This document shows positions 8,644 through 18,583 of a stretch of 64,000 nt of DNA, one piece after another. Source of the DNA: Psychromonas ossibalaenae ATCC BAA-1528 (lineage in GTDB: Bacteria; Pseudomonadota; Gammaproteobacteria; Enterobacterales; Psychromonadaceae). Each line of letters starts with the position of its first letter. Position 1 is the stretch's first letter. Where the stretch lies: assembly GCF_000381745.1 (NCBI RefSeq), contig NZ_KB906967.1, forward strand, positions 62,001 through 126,000, read 5' to 3'. Both the position numbers and the translations under genes were made by a program. The notes beneath the pieces were generated by a model. That model searched no databases. It was not told where the DNA came from and worked only from the letters and a program-made list of their open reading frames with translations.

Positions 8644-11600
8644 TATGCTTCACCATCCCATTCGCTGTATTCGATGGTTGATATATTGCTTAACACCGGT
8701 TTAAAAATCTGCATAGCCAGCGTTTCAAAGACTAACCAGTGGTCTTCAAGGTTTTCATAAATACGAGTGATATAGGGATCCTTGCCTTCGGCATAGCTGC
8801 GTTCATTAGCAAAAATATCCACAGCGGCTTTCTGCGCCTCAGCGCGTGTATCAAAGTCTAAATCCTCAAGCACAAAACACTCAGGCTGCTGATAATGGGC
8901 GATGGTGCTCCATGCAAAAGCACTTTGGATAAAGAAAGGTAAAGGAAACTGCAGTCCCTGTTCGTATAAAGCAATTAACTCTGCAATTGTCCGATACGCA
9001 AAATCAGCAGGCACCTCTTCAAAAAAGATGCCGTTTTCCTGGCCGAATAAACTGGAGTTTAAATTCTGCCCGTGGGCAATACAGTAACAAAGGTGCTCTA
9101 ACCATAAAGATAAAATATCCTTACCTTTAATACCGCCGGTTTTAACCCGCACTAAGCCGTTTTCACAGTGATCGCTTAGCTCACCTGTTAAACGCTTTTC
9201 GGCAAATTTAATATCAACACTGATGGTTTCAATTTCACCTATAAAATAACTCGCGGTTAAATCCGCCAGATCTTCCATCGCCTGCAGATCTTTATTAAAG
9301 ATCAGAGGTGCAAACTCACCAAGAGGCAGTTCACCGGCGGCTTTAATTTCAGTAAACAGCTCATCCAGTGATTTCCCCTCTAAGGCATATTCAAACTGCT
9401 GACTTTTAAGGTGGTAATGCTGCAGATTGTCCAGTGAAAACGGCTCATCGTTATCTTGTTCGCTGTCGTCAATTTCAAAATAAACATCTAAACGCTGATT
9501 AAAGAAAGCTTTACAGGGGTGCTTAAGAAACTGTTTAAGCTGACTTAACTGTACTTCCAGCAAAGGTTCATCAAGCGGCACAAGAGAACTGCTGTCGGAC
9601 TGAACGGTTTCACGGTTATTTAACGCCAGCCACCAGTTGCGGTTGTAGGTTTGAACCGCCTCCAGATAATAAGAGTCACTGAAACTCTGCATCGGATAAC
9701 TGCGTTTAATAAAGTCCAGCAGCGCTTTTTCAGCCGCATCACTTGAGTCTTCGCGGTTCTTTTCTAAGACAAAACTCTGCTGACAGTAATTAAGCAGTTC
9801 CGAGACTAATACCGAGGCGGTTTTTTCACTGTTATCATTAATATCCCGGCCGATATAACTGATATAGAGATTATCCTGTGCAGAGAGCAGTGCTTCTAAA
9901 AACAGGTAGCGGTCTTCTTCTCGGCGGGAACGGTCGCCGCGATGACGGTGTCCTACCATCAGATCAAACCCCATGGGCACAATGCTGCGCGGATACTGAC
10001 CGTCGTTCATGCCTAATAAGCACACCACTTTAAATGGAATCGAACGCATCGGCATCAGGGTGCAGAAGTTAACCTGCCCGGCTAAAAAGCGCTGACTGTT
10101 AGACTGTGCAGAGAGGTGATTCTGCAGATGTTCAATCAGTACAAACAGTGACAGTTCCTGATCAAATTCAGCCTGCTGCGTATGCTCTAAGAGGATATCC
10201 AGCTGTTCGCGAATCATGCTTAAAACCGCAGTATTATCATCACCTTCAAGATAAAAGTCATCAACTAACTGGTAAATGAATGCCTGCCACTGAGCCGCAT
10301 TGTAGGATTCTTTCAGCTGTGTTTCCAGCTCGATTAAGGCATCGATGAAATCAATAAAACGTCCCAGCAGATCGCCCTGCAGCCCCTGCACTTCATCGTA
10401 GGGAGAAATACCGGCAAACATGCTGTCACCCATTGCATACCCCAGGAGCATACGTTTTAAACCGAATAACCAGCTGTTCTGTGACAAATCCGGCAGATCC
10501 CACTGAGCAGCACTTTTCTCATGCAGTCCCCAGCGGATACCGCTTTCATTAATCCACTTCTGAAGTACAACAAAATCGTCCTGATCCAGTTTAAAACGCT
10601 GCAGAATAGCCGGTACTTCTAAGAGGGCAAGAATATCTTCACGGGTATAACGACTCTGATTTAAGTTCAGCAGCTGCATAAAACTCACCAGAATCGGATT
10701 TTCCTGCTGCGCGCTGACATCGGAAATACTGAACGGAATATAACGGCTGCTTTCTACACTGGCGAAAACCGCCTGCACATAGGGGGCGTACTGGTCAATA
10801 TTCGGCACCATCACGATAATATCTTTAGGTGTTAATCCCGGATCCGCTTCAAACATGGCTAACAGATTATCGTGCAGAATTTCCACTTCACGCATCACAC
10901 TATGCGCCAGATGCACGCTTAATGACTGATCATCAAGATCAATAACAATACGCTGCGCGGCATCTAAACTGATTACCTGACTGCTGTCCTTCAGATCTAA
11001 GATATCCGCCTGAATATTATGCAGCAGACTGTCGCGGTTAATATCAACAAAGGCATCCACCTCCTGCTGCTCTAAAGAATACAGCTGATACAAAAAGTCA
11101 CGCCCCATTTTACCCATGGAAGCTAACAAAGGATTACCCACTTCACTGTCAACGTCCTCACTGACAGCCCACTTAAGGTGCTGTTCATCTTTCTGCCAGC
11201 TGGAGTCCGCCAGGTTTTTCACCTGACCTTTTTCTACGGCGAGTTTCGGGCGGCTCTGCGCAAAACGTTTGGCCAGCAGTTTAGGATCAACAATATCTCC
11301 CCAGTAAAAACGACAGGGATTGGTCAATAAAAAATGCACATCACAATGTTTAGCTAAACCTAATAACGCCTGTAGATAAGATTCAGGAAGCGCGGAGATA
11401 CCGAACACAAAAATACGTTTAGGCAGATGGCTTAGACTTTCCTGGGTGCTGAGTTTTTCCAGAAAATCTTTATATAAACCGGCACGATGATAAGCTTTGC
11501 CATGCTCAGCAAAACTCTGCTCAATCGCTTCCGTCAGTTTTTTCCACAGTTTGGCCTGCCAGCGCTGCTCATCAATCCATTGCGGTACGGACTGGCTGTT

Positions 11601-12095
11601 TTCACTGTTCCAGGAGCTGATCTCCTGCTGATCGGCATTCTGCCAGGCTTCAACCCAGTCTGGGCGGTAAACTAAATACTGATCAAAAATATCGGCTATT
11701 TTCTGGCTGAGCTGAAAGCGTTTACGTAAATCGGCATCATCTTCAAGATAGTGTAATAACGATGCAAAATCAGGATCTTCCAGACAGGAAGGCAGAAGCT
11801 TCATTATCTGCCAGGTCATGGACATTTTGTTAAACGGGCTTTTATCCGGCACATCCTGCAGAACATGTTTAAACTGCTGCCAGATAAAACTGGCCGGCAG
11901 CGGGAAATCAATATTGGCACTGATCCCGGTTGACTGTGCAATCTGCAGCTGCAGCCACTGCGCCATTCCCGGACTCTGCACAAGAATGGTTTCATTCTCA
12001 AAGGGATTTTCCAGCTTAGCGCCCTGCATTAGTGCCGTTAAAAGATCTTTTAAAAGCTCAAGCTGATTAGAATGATATACCTGAAACACAAGCAT
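8643..12095 (-). CDS. recC: Exodeoxyribonuclease V gamma subunit RecC
   Basis: RecC (1,150 residues) is the non-catalytic subunit that splits the duplex and recognises Chi. It begins MLVFQVYHSNQLELLKDLL and contains family-typical stretches such as VQSPGMAQWLQLQIA, RIFVFGISALPESYLQAL, DIIVMVPNIDQYAPYVQAVF, and the middle segment with GQVNFCTLMPMRSIPF, VCLLGMNDGQYPR and RRGDRSRREEDRYLFLEALL-like residues. It is the first gene of the recC-recB-recD cluster, so the promoter should lie in 12096-12288. Length matches E. coli RecC (about 1,120). No helicase motifs are expected and none are seen. Confidence 0.95.
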   Translation of the reverse strand: MLVFQVYHSNQLELLKDLLTALMQGAKLENPFENETILVQSPGMAQWLQLQIAQSTGISANIDFPLPASFIWQQFKHVLQDVPDKSPFNKMSMTWQIMKLLPSCLEDPDFASLLHYLEDDADLRKRFQLSQKIADIFDQYLVYRPDWVEAWQNADQQEISSWNSENSQSVPQWIDEQRWQAKLWKKLTEAIEQSFAEHGKAYHRAGLYKDFLEKLSTQESLSHLPKRIFVFGISALPESYLQALLGLAKHCDVHFLLTNPCRFYWGDIVDPKLLAKRFAQSRPKLAVEKGQVKNLADSSWQKDEQHLKWAVSEDVDSEVGNPLLASMGKMGRDFLYQLYSLEQQEVDAFVDINRDSLLHNIQADILDLKDSSQVISLDAAQRIVIDLDDQSLSVHLAHSVMREVEILHDNLLAMFEADPGLTPKDIIVMVPNIDQYAPYVQAVFASVESSRYIPFSISDVSAQQENPILVSFMQLLNLNQSRYTREDILALLEVPAILQRFKLDQDDFVVLQKWINESGIRWGLHEKSAAQWDLPDLSQNSWLFGLKRMLLGYAMGDSMFAGISPYDEVQGLQGDLLGRFIDFIDALIELETQLKESYNAAQWQAFIYQLVDDFYLEGDDNTAVLSMIREQLDILLEHTQQAEFDQELSLFVLIEHLQNHLSAQSNSQRFLAGQVNFCTLMPMRSIPFKVVCLLGMNDGQYPRSIVPMGFDLMVGHRHRGDRSRREEDRYLFLEALLSAQDNLYISYIGRDINDNSEKTASVLVSELLNYCQQSFVLEKNREDSSDAAEKALLDFIKRSYPMQSFSDSYYLEAVQTYNRNWWLALNNRETVQSDSSSLVPLDEPLLEVQLSQLKQFLKHPCKAFFNQRLDVYFEIDDSEQDNDEPFSLDNLQHYHLKSQQFEYALEGKSLDELFTEIKAAGELPLGEFAPLIFNKDLQAMEDLADLTASYFIGEIETISVDIKFAEKRLTGELSDHCENGLVRVKTGGIKGKDILSLWLEHLCYCIAHGQNLNSSLFGQENGIFFEEVPADFAYRTIAELIALYEQGLQFPLPFFIQSAFAWSTIAHYQQPECFVLEDLDFDTRAEAQKAAVDIFANERSYAEGKDPYITRIYENLEDHWLVFETLAMQIFKPVLSNISTIEYSEWDGEA

Positions 12096-12288
12096 CTACC
12101 TTTTTTTATAATTTTATATACACAGCGGCAGGATGACTTTTCACTGCCGTATTGCTTTTATTTTGCTTAATTTATAATAGTATACCGCTACTTACGGCTT
12201 TTATTTACCAGTCATTTCACAAAATGGTTTTTATAAAACCAGTATAATCAAGCATCTGATTTATTAGCAAATTCAAAAGGAGGTGACG

Positions 12289-13161
12289 ATGCTGCAGAGA
12301 TTCATTTATATTTTACAAATTTTTCTATTACTCATCAGTGCCCCGTTTTCATTTGCCGAATACAGTCTTTATGAAAGTTTTAAGGTAGTTGTTGCCAGAG
12401 ATGTAAGAGATGACTATTTTCGTTTTATTGCCGGACGAGATCCGCTTTCTGTAACCGATTTTTCAGGGGCTTTCAGCCGCCGTGATGTGGTTGAACTGGT
12501 ACTGCTGCAGCAGGCACTGCATTTAGGCGGTAACAAATATCCCTACCAGTTAATCTCAGTTGACTCAGACCACACCACCATTGATTACCTTAACAAAGGC
12601 GCCGTCTTATTAACCGGTACCTCGGTATGGCAGTCCATGTTTACCATGCAGAATGAGATCTATTTTTCCATTCCAATTATTAAAAACGGTCAGTTTGAAG
12701 CGGGACTGTATACCCGGCCCGACAATACAGAGATGCTTAAGGTTAAAAACAAACAGCAGGTGCGTAATTTCAGCGCTATATCAAATAGAATATGGACAGC
12801 GGACTGGTTAACGCTGCAGTCATTAAAAATCAGCGATGTTAAACACAGCGATAAATGGGGATCAATGGTCGATCTGGTACACAGCGGCCATATCGACTTT
12901 TTATTAGCACCTTTCCAATCAACAGAGGATCTTTCACTCACCTATAACGGTGTCAGACTGATCCCGGTGCCTAACCTGAAAGTCGCACTGCACGGTACCC
13001 GCCATTTTGCCATATTTAAAAAATCCAAGCATTCCAAACGTATTCTGCAGCAGTTAAACAGCGGCCTCACACAGCTGCAGGCTAGAGGTATTATAGATAA
13101 AGCCTATCGCGAATCCGGCTTTTTTAATGACCAGGTTAAAAACTGGAAACGTCTCAACTAA
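12289..13161 (+). CDS. Periplasmic substrate-binding-like protein (SBP family 3 type)
   Basis: A textbook AGGAGG lies five bases before the ATG at 12289, which decides this start over the GTG two codons earlier and gives 290 residues. A signal peptide (IYILQIFLLLISAPFSFA) ends near residue 24. The rest looks like the bilobal fold of extracellular solute-binding proteins: VVVARDVRDDYFRF near the start, DYLNKGAVLLTGTSVW in the middle, HSGHIDFLLAPFQS as the hinge segment, and QLNSGLTQLQARGIIDKAYRESGFF at the end. No permease or ATPase gene is adjacent, so it may be an orphan binding protein or a sensor partner. Ligand unknown. Confidence 0.6.
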   Translation: MLQRFIYILQIFLLLISAPFSFAEYSLYESFKVVVARDVRDDYFRFIAGRDPLSVTDFSGAFSRRDVVELVLLQQALHLGGNKYPYQLISVDSDHTTIDYLNKGAVLLTGTSVWQSMFTMQNEIYFSIPIIKNGQFEAGLYTRPDNTEMLKVKNKQQVRNFSAISNRIWTADWLTLQSLKISDVKHSDKWGSMVDLVHSGHIDFLLAPFQSTEDLSLTYNGVRLIPVPNLKVALHGTRHFAIFKKSKHSKRILQQLNSGLTQLQARGIIDKAYRESGFFNDQVKNWKRLN

Positions 13162-13184
13162 TCGCACTGATCAGCCCTGCTCCT

Positions 13185-15428
13185 TTACAGACCTTTCTGA
13201 TACTGACTGTTAGTTGTCTGCCCAAGCATATTATGCAGCTGCCCGGCAGCATCTGGGCTTCCGTCAATAAGATCGATAAAGCCTCTTATAATCGAAGTTT
13301 TATCTTTTTCACGCTGCTCCGTTATACCAATATCAGTTAAATCGATAAAGAAAGCGCTGAACTGCCCCGGAGCATCATTAACAATATCCGTGTTAAGAAA
13401 GTGCTCATTACTATACATATTTGCATAATCGCCCTTTTGTTTATTAATCGCAAAAGAGGTGCCTTTAAGGTTAATAATTGAGGCCGACTTTTCACATTTA
13501 TCCAGACATTTGGCATCCATAGCGGCTTTTTTACAGCCGACCGTCTGATGAAACAGGCACTGCCTGCTGCTGAGCAGTAAAAGCGGATGATAAATACTGT
13601 AATACAACTGAAAATTTTCTGGACTGGATACGGCTTTTATCTGCTTTTTATTAATCTCATTAGAGATAAATGCGCCGCTGCAGTTAAACTTCTGTTTCAG
13701 GCAGGCCAGACTGAAAGAGTTAGTTGTATTTAAGTACGGGCCGGCAGTCCAGTCAATACCCAGTTGATAAGCCAGATAAGCGATACCGGTATTATTAGTA
13801 ACAATTTTTTCCGGGGAGACCTGTTTAAGCAGCTGTGCAGCAGCCTCATAATCAGCACCGATCAGCACCGAAGGGAACCAGGGGATCAGTCCTTTATTCT
13901 TTAGAAACAGCTCCACATATTTTGCGCAGCCCTTTCTGAAACTGTCCGGCAGTTTATAATAAACATCGATTCCATCTACACAACACAGAGAAATATCCTG
14001 TTCACTGGAAATCAGCACAGCTAACTTAGCTTTGGCTGTGAGCGGCCCCGCATAGCTTAAGGCAGGAAGTTCAACGGGCGTGACTGCATCTTTTGAGCCG
14101 TTTAACAAAAATAATATTGTGTTTTTTATAACGGTAAGCTCTTTAAAGGGAATAAACAGACCTTCATCCAGACAGCGCATGCAGATAGACTCGATGCAGG
14201 TCAGTGCATTATTCAGCCCTTTCCATCTTTTATCTAGCGCACTTTGATTAATCGAAGCATTTTCGGTATGAATAAGCTTACTTTTCGAGCGCACCATAAA
14301 TATACTCTCAGGCGTGCTTACCGACACGTATAAAAGCTCACCGGGCTGGCCTGAAAGTGTGATTGTTAAAGGTGTTTTATCCGTATCTAACAGCTTAATT
14401 TTATCTGCAACCTCTGTCGCCATTGCAGTTTTCTGATCATAAAGGTCCTGTTTGGCCTGCTGAATCTGCAGCTCACTTAAACCTGCATTGCTCTGCTCAA
14501 CGTGTTTGAGCGTATTATCTCGCGGGTTATCAATAAACATCAGTTTATTAATGGTGCCTTTTAAGTAAGCGTTTGAAAAATCGCGGTTAAACACTTTATA
14601 GAGCGCAGAATTATCAGTCAGTAATTTTCCCTGCCCAGAAAAACTCTGCAGCTGCTTTTTCCAGCTGCTCACCACAGTATGAACGTAACTCGATCCTTTT
14701 ATCCGCCCTTCTATCTTTAACGAATAAACACCGGCATCAATCAGTGCTTCAAGATCAAAAAATGCCGAATTATCTTTAAGGTTAAGCGGATACTCTTTAC
14801 CGGCAGCTGTCGGTACATATTTATCTCTGCAGGGCTGGCTGCATCGACCACGATTACCTGAGTTGCCGCCGTGAGCAGAGCTTATATAACACAGACCGGA
14901 AAAACCGATACAGTATGAGCCGTGCACAAAAACTTCTGATAAGACATTATACTCAAGCCCGAACTGAGTTAAGGATTTTATCTCCTTGATGCTTAACTCA
15001 CGCGATAAATTAACCCGGGAAGCACCGAGTTTATTTAAAAACAGAATCTGCCCTTCATTATGGGTAGTAACTTGGGTAGAGGCGTGGATATCAAGAGTTG
15101 GAAAGTGTTCTGATAACAGATAAAAAAGCCCTAAATCCTGGACAATCACTCCGTCAACAGCAGTGTTGACCAGTTTATTGAGTAAAGTCAGCAGCGGTTT
15201 TAACTCATTTTCTAATATGATGATATTAAGTGTCAGAAAAACTTCACAGTTATGCTGATGTGCCAGTTTTATCACCCGGTTTAAATCATCAAAACTTAAA
15301 TTAACCGCACGTTTACGGGCATTAAAACTGTCCAGCCCGCAATAAACAGCATCCGCACCGGCAGCAATCGCCGCCTTAATAGAGTCAAGATCACCGCCGG
15401 GTGCCAGTAATTCAATTTTTTTGTTCAT
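13185..15428 (-). CDS. U32 peptidase family protein (RlhA/YhbU-like)
   Basis: This 747-residue protein starts IELLAPGGDLDSIKAAIAAG and ADAVYCGLDSFNAR, the TIM-barrel N-terminus of the U32 family. It carries the signature region EVFVHGSYCIGFSGLCYIS followed by SGNRGRCSQPCRDKY, whose cysteines probably bind an iron-sulfur cluster. The long C-terminal part has further cysteines (CIESICMRCL, CLFHQTVGCKK, AKCLDKCEK). Known relatives act in hydroxylation of 23S rRNA (RlhA), tRNA uridine (TrhP) or ubiquinone (UbiU/V), so 'peptidase' may be a historical misnomer. The length is closest to the RlhA-type two-part proteins, but I cannot decide the substrate. It is convergent with the gene before it. Confidence 0.7.
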   Translation of the reverse strand: MNKKIELLAPGGDLDSIKAAIAAGADAVYCGLDSFNARKRAVNLSFDDLNRVIKLAHQHNCEVFLTLNIIILENELKPLLTLLNKLVNTAVDGVIVQDLGLFYLLSEHFPTLDIHASTQVTTHNEGQILFLNKLGASRVNLSRELSIKEIKSLTQFGLEYNVLSEVFVHGSYCIGFSGLCYISSAHGGNSGNRGRCSQPCRDKYVPTAAGKEYPLNLKDNSAFFDLEALIDAGVYSLKIEGRIKGSSYVHTVVSSWKKQLQSFSGQGKLLTDNSALYKVFNRDFSNAYLKGTINKLMFIDNPRDNTLKHVEQSNAGLSELQIQQAKQDLYDQKTAMATEVADKIKLLDTDKTPLTITLSGQPGELLYVSVSTPESIFMVRSKSKLIHTENASINQSALDKRWKGLNNALTCIESICMRCLDEGLFIPFKELTVIKNTILFLLNGSKDAVTPVELPALSYAGPLTAKAKLAVLISSEQDISLCCVDGIDVYYKLPDSFRKGCAKYVELFLKNKGLIPWFPSVLIGADYEAAAQLLKQVSPEKIVTNNTGIAYLAYQLGIDWTAGPYLNTTNSFSLACLKQKFNCSGAFISNEINKKQIKAVSSPENFQLYYSIYHPLLLLSSRQCLFHQTVGCKKAAMDAKCLDKCEKSASIINLKGTSFAINKQKGDYANMYSNEHFLNTDIVNDAPGQFSAFFIDLTDIGITEQREKDKTSIIRGFIDLIDGSPDAAGQLHNMLGQTTNSQYQKGL

Positions 15429-15685
15429 AATCTGTTTATCAGTTTTAGTTTTTAATGGCCGGATTTTAACGGCCTTTTAGTAAGAGCCTATTGACTAAGG
15501 ACAGGATATCTAAATCCAGATCACATTTGCGAAAACGAGCGTTCAACAACTGACCTGAAATGAAGCAGCAGTTGTTTATGTGTTTAATGCATATATTAAA
15601 TGAATAAGTTTCACTATTGTCATATCCAATTAAGCACTACACTGCTGTTACTAAAATATTCCTATATACCTCTCGGAGACTCTTT

Positions 15686-16666
15686 ATGTTTAAAGCACTT
15701 ATTCTGGATCAGCAGGACAAAAAAACAACTGCAGAAATTCGTCAAATCGATGAATCACAGCTGCCTGAAGGTGAAGTATTAGTTGCTGTTGATTACTCTT
15801 CTTTAAACTATAAAGACGGTTTAGCAATTACCGGTAAAGGCCGTATTGTACGCCAGTTTCCTATGGTTCCCGGTATTGATTTAGCGGGCAGCGTTATTGA
15901 ATCAACAGACTCGCGTTACCAGGCTGGTGACAATGTGGTATTAACCGGCTGGGGAGTCGGTGAAGGCCACTGGGGCGGCATGGCAGAAAAAGCCCGTCTA
16001 AAAGCTGACTGGCTGGTTCCACAGCCGCAGGGGATCAGCAGCAAACAGACAATGATGGTCGGCACAGCCGGCTTAACAGCGATGTTATGTGTGCAGGCAT
16101 TAATCGATGCCGGTGTTAAACCGAAAGACGGGGAAATATTAGTAACCGGCGCAAGCGGCGGTGTCGGCTCGGTGGCAGTTACTTTATTAGCACAGCTTGG
16201 TTATAAAGTCGTGGCAGTAACAGGCCGTACAGCAGAAAACGGTCCGTTATTAAAAGCCCTGGGTGCACAGTCTATTATTGAGCGCAGTGAATTTGAACAG
16301 CCTGCGCGTGCTTTAGAAAAACAATTATGGGCCGGTGCAGTTGATACTGTCGGCAGCAAAGTACTGGCAAAAGTATTAGCACAGATGGATTACAACGGCG
16401 CTGTGGCTGCTTGTGGTTTAGCAGGCGGTTTTGATCTGCCGACTACTGTTATGCCGTTTATTTTACGCGGCGTTAAATTATTAGGTATCGATTCAGTTTC
16501 ATGTCCTTATCAGAAACGTGTTGACGCATGGGATCGTTTAGTTGAACTGCTGCCGCAGAGTTTTTATCAGCAGGCCTGCCGCGAAGTAGGTTTAGAGCAG
16601 GCAGCAGAATGCGCTGAAGCGATTACCCTAGGTCAGATTACCGGCCGTACCGTTATTAAATTATAA
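15686..16666 (+). CDS. acuI: Acrylyl-CoA reductase / YhdH-type quinone oxidoreductase
   Basis: The 326-residue protein is a zinc-less medium-chain reductase of the AcuI/YhdH group, which reduces acrylyl-CoA to propionyl-CoA with NADPH and so detoxifies acrylate from DMSP breakdown. Landmarks are the N-terminal GroES-like part (DYSSLNYKDGLAITG, VPGIDLAGSV), the GWGVGEGHWGGMAEKA loop and the nucleotide-binding TGASGGVGSVAVTLLA. I start at the ATG at 15686, eight bases after a CGGAG stretch; the longer frame from 15617 has no family counterpart. It is a stand-alone gene with its own terminator. AcuI versus general YhdH function is not fully separable by sequence. Confidence 0.85.
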   Translation: MFKALILDQQDKKTTAEIRQIDESQLPEGEVLVAVDYSSLNYKDGLAITGKGRIVRQFPMVPGIDLAGSVIESTDSRYQAGDNVVLTGWGVGEGHWGGMAEKARLKADWLVPQPQGISSKQTMMVGTAGLTAMLCVQALIDAGVKPKDGEILVTGASGGVGSVAVTLLAQLGYKVVAVTGRTAENGPLLKALGAQSIIERSEFEQPARALEKQLWAGAVDTVGSKVLAKVLAQMDYNGAVAACGLAGGFDLPTTVMPFILRGVKLLGIDSVSCPYQKRVDAWDRLVELLPQSFYQQACREVGLEQAAECAEAITLGQITGRTVIKL

Positions 16667-16678
16667 GCACTTATAAAC

Positions 16679-16708
16679 AAAGCAGCCGTCCCCCGGCTGC
16701 TTTTTTAA
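16679..16708 (+). terminator. Rho-independent terminator of acuI
   Basis: A perfect stem AGCAGCCG / CGGCTGCT (16681-16688 and 16694-16701) with a five-base C-rich loop is followed directly by a run of T residues. It begins 14 bases after the acuI stop codon. Confidence 0.9.
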
Positions 16709-17167
16709 TATTAACGCTTTTCTTCTACCCTGCAGACTCAATTCACTGTAATTTTCTAGCACTTTTTCCGCTATTTTCTAAGCAAAAGTAATTTTCCCAC
16801 ACGCCGACAGTACAAAATACCAGCATGAACTGCAGTATTTCTGACGCATACGCCGAACTTCCAAACAGCTAAAATTGATCATTGCTTGATTTTTATTTAG
16901 TTACAAATCAACCGATTAGAGCAATTATTAAACATATATCACACCGGATGTTGAGGCATTCAAAAAAACGTGATTATTAAGGCATTAAAAACTCACAACG
17001 TGATCCAGATCACCTGCAAAGTTTCGCTTTATTGACTTTTAATCGTCAAAATTCAGGCCAACTTATTTCTCTAGCTCACAGGATGGTGAGTCTTATAATT
17101 TTCATTGTTAATTTATGCACACATAGTATTGCGCGCATTTTAAATATAATAATAAAGAAGCAGCATT
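16709..17167. other. Regulatory region upstream of the MFS transporter gene
   Basis: About 460 bases without a gene. Most is A+T-rich. The only clear element is the CRP-like palindrome at 16999-17014, about 155 bases before the transporter start. Short open frames near 17032 lack a plausible ribosome site and run into the transporter gene in the wrong frame. Confidence 0.5.
16999..17014. promoter_or_regulatory. CRP-like binding site
   Basis: CGTGA-TCCAGA-TCACC matches the TGTGA-N6-TCACA palindrome at four of five positions in each half. It lies in the long leader of a putative sugar transporter gene, where control by cAMP-CRP would make sense. No experimental support; it could be a chance palindrome. 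Confidence 0.5.
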
Positions 17168-18523
17168 ATGAAAAAACAAAAACCACAACTCAGTTTTTGG
17201 CAGATCTGGAATATGAGTGTCGGCTTTATGGGCATCCAGTTCGGCTTTGGACTACAAAATGCCAACGTCAGTCGTATCTTTGAAACACTAGGCGCAAGCA
17301 TAGAGCAGATTCCAATATTATGGTTAGCCGCACCGGTAACCGGTTTACTGGTACAGCCGATTGTCGGTTATATGAGTGACCGCACCTGGAATTTCCTCGG
17401 CCGTCGTCGTCCCTACTTTCTGATCGGAGCGCTTCTTTCGTCAGTTGCACTGATTGTTATGCCTAACTCGCCTTATTTATGGGTAGCTGCCGGCATGTTA
17501 TGGATGCTTGATGCCTCAATCAATATTTCCATGGAACCGTTCCGCGCGCTAGTAGCCGATAATCTGCCTTCACAGCAGCGCACTCAGGGGTTTGCCGTAC
17601 AGACCTTCTTTATCGGTATCGGCTCGGTTGTTGCCTCATCAATGCCCTACATATTGACCAACTGGTTTGATATCGCTAATACCGCACCTGAAGGCATCGT
17701 TCCACCTTCAGTTAAAATCTCCTTTTATGCCGGAGGTGCAGTATTCTTAGGCGCAGTATTGTGGACTATTTTTAAAACCCGCGAATACAGCCCGCAGGAA
17801 CTGCACGAATTTGACGGTACTCAAGAGGAAACAAAAGAGCAGGCTGCTCGAAGCGGTCTGCAGACGATGCTCAATGATCTCAAACTGATGCCTAAAACCA
17901 TGAAACAACTGGCATTTGTGCAGTTCTTCTCCTGGTTTGCACTATTTGCCATGTGGATATATACCACTTCAGCGGTAACCAGCCATATCTACGGTTCGGG
18001 TGATACATCATCAGCACTGTATAATGAAGGCGCAGACTGGGTTGGTTTGTGTTTTGCCATGTATAACGGCATCAGTGCACTGGCAGCCTTTGCCCTGCCC
18101 TGGGTAGCCGCGCGCACCAGCCGCAAATTTGTCCATGCTGTCTGCCTGACTATTGGTGGAATAAGCCTGGCGGGTATGGCATTAGTTGAAGATCCGGCTT
18201 TATTAATGGTTAATATGGTCGGTATCGGTTTTGCCTGGGCAAGCATCTTATGCATGCCTTATTCAATCCTTGCGGGCTCGCTGCCGAGCAGCAAAATGGG
18301 CTTCTTTATGGGAGTATTCAACTTCTCTATCGTGGTCCCGCAGATTCTAGCAGCCGGTATTTTAGGTTACATTACCCATACTTTCTTCGCCGGTAATGCC
18401 ATGATGGCCCTGGTACTCGGCGGCGGGTCTATGGTTATCGCGGCAGTATTAACTCTCTTTGTTACGGATCAGGATGATCCTCAGGAAAGTACAAATCCAC
18501 AAGCAGGTTTGGCAGAAGCTTAA
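17168..18523 (+). CDS. MFS sugar transporter (SLC45/GPH-like)
   Basis: This is a 451-residue protein with about twelve hydrophobic helices. After the first helix comes GFGLQNANVSRIFETLGA; the loop VGYMSDRTWNFLGRRRPYF after the second helix is the signature of the plant sucrose-transporter/SLC45 and bacterial maltose/glycoside transporters. It therefore probably imports a disaccharide or glycoside across the inner membrane with cations. GAAG lies a few bases before the ATG. The CRP-like site upstream fits a catabolite-controlled carbohydrate gene. No glycosidase gene is adjacent, so the sugar cannot be deduced here. Confidence 0.75.
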   Translation: MKKQKPQLSFWQIWNMSVGFMGIQFGFGLQNANVSRIFETLGASIEQIPILWLAAPVTGLLVQPIVGYMSDRTWNFLGRRRPYFLIGALLSSVALIVMPNSPYLWVAAGMLWMLDASINISMEPFRALVADNLPSQQRTQGFAVQTFFIGIGSVVASSMPYILTNWFDIANTAPEGIVPPSVKISFYAGGAVFLGAVLWTIFKTREYSPQELHEFDGTQEETKEQAARSGLQTMLNDLKLMPKTMKQLAFVQFFSWFALFAMWIYTTSAVTSHIYGSGDTSSALYNEGADWVGLCFAMYNGISALAAFALPWVAARTSRKFVHAVCLTIGGISLAGMALVEDPALLMVNMVGIGFAWASILCMPYSILAGSLPSSKMGFFMGVFNFSIVVPQILAAGILGYITHTFFAGNAMMALVLGGGSMVIAAVLTLFVTDQDDPQESTNPQAGLAEA

Positions 18524-18545
18524 GGCTTGATCATAAACAACACGA

Positions 18546-18569
18546 CTGGTGCCTCTCTGCAGGCACCAG
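18546..18569. terminator. Hairpin between convergent MFS and LysR genes
   Basis: CTGGTGCCT (18546-18554) and AGGCACCAG (18561-18569) form a perfect nine-base-pair stem with a six-base loop. The following CTTTAAAC is only weakly T-rich. It sits in the 60-base gap between two converging genes, so it probably ends both transcripts. Confidence 0.6.
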
Positions 18570-18583
18570 CTTTAAACTTAGAC

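Noticed and set aside
15510-15525. CRP-like AGATCACATTT upstream of acuI
   Set aside because: Only one half of the palindrome is present; the other half matches one of five bases.
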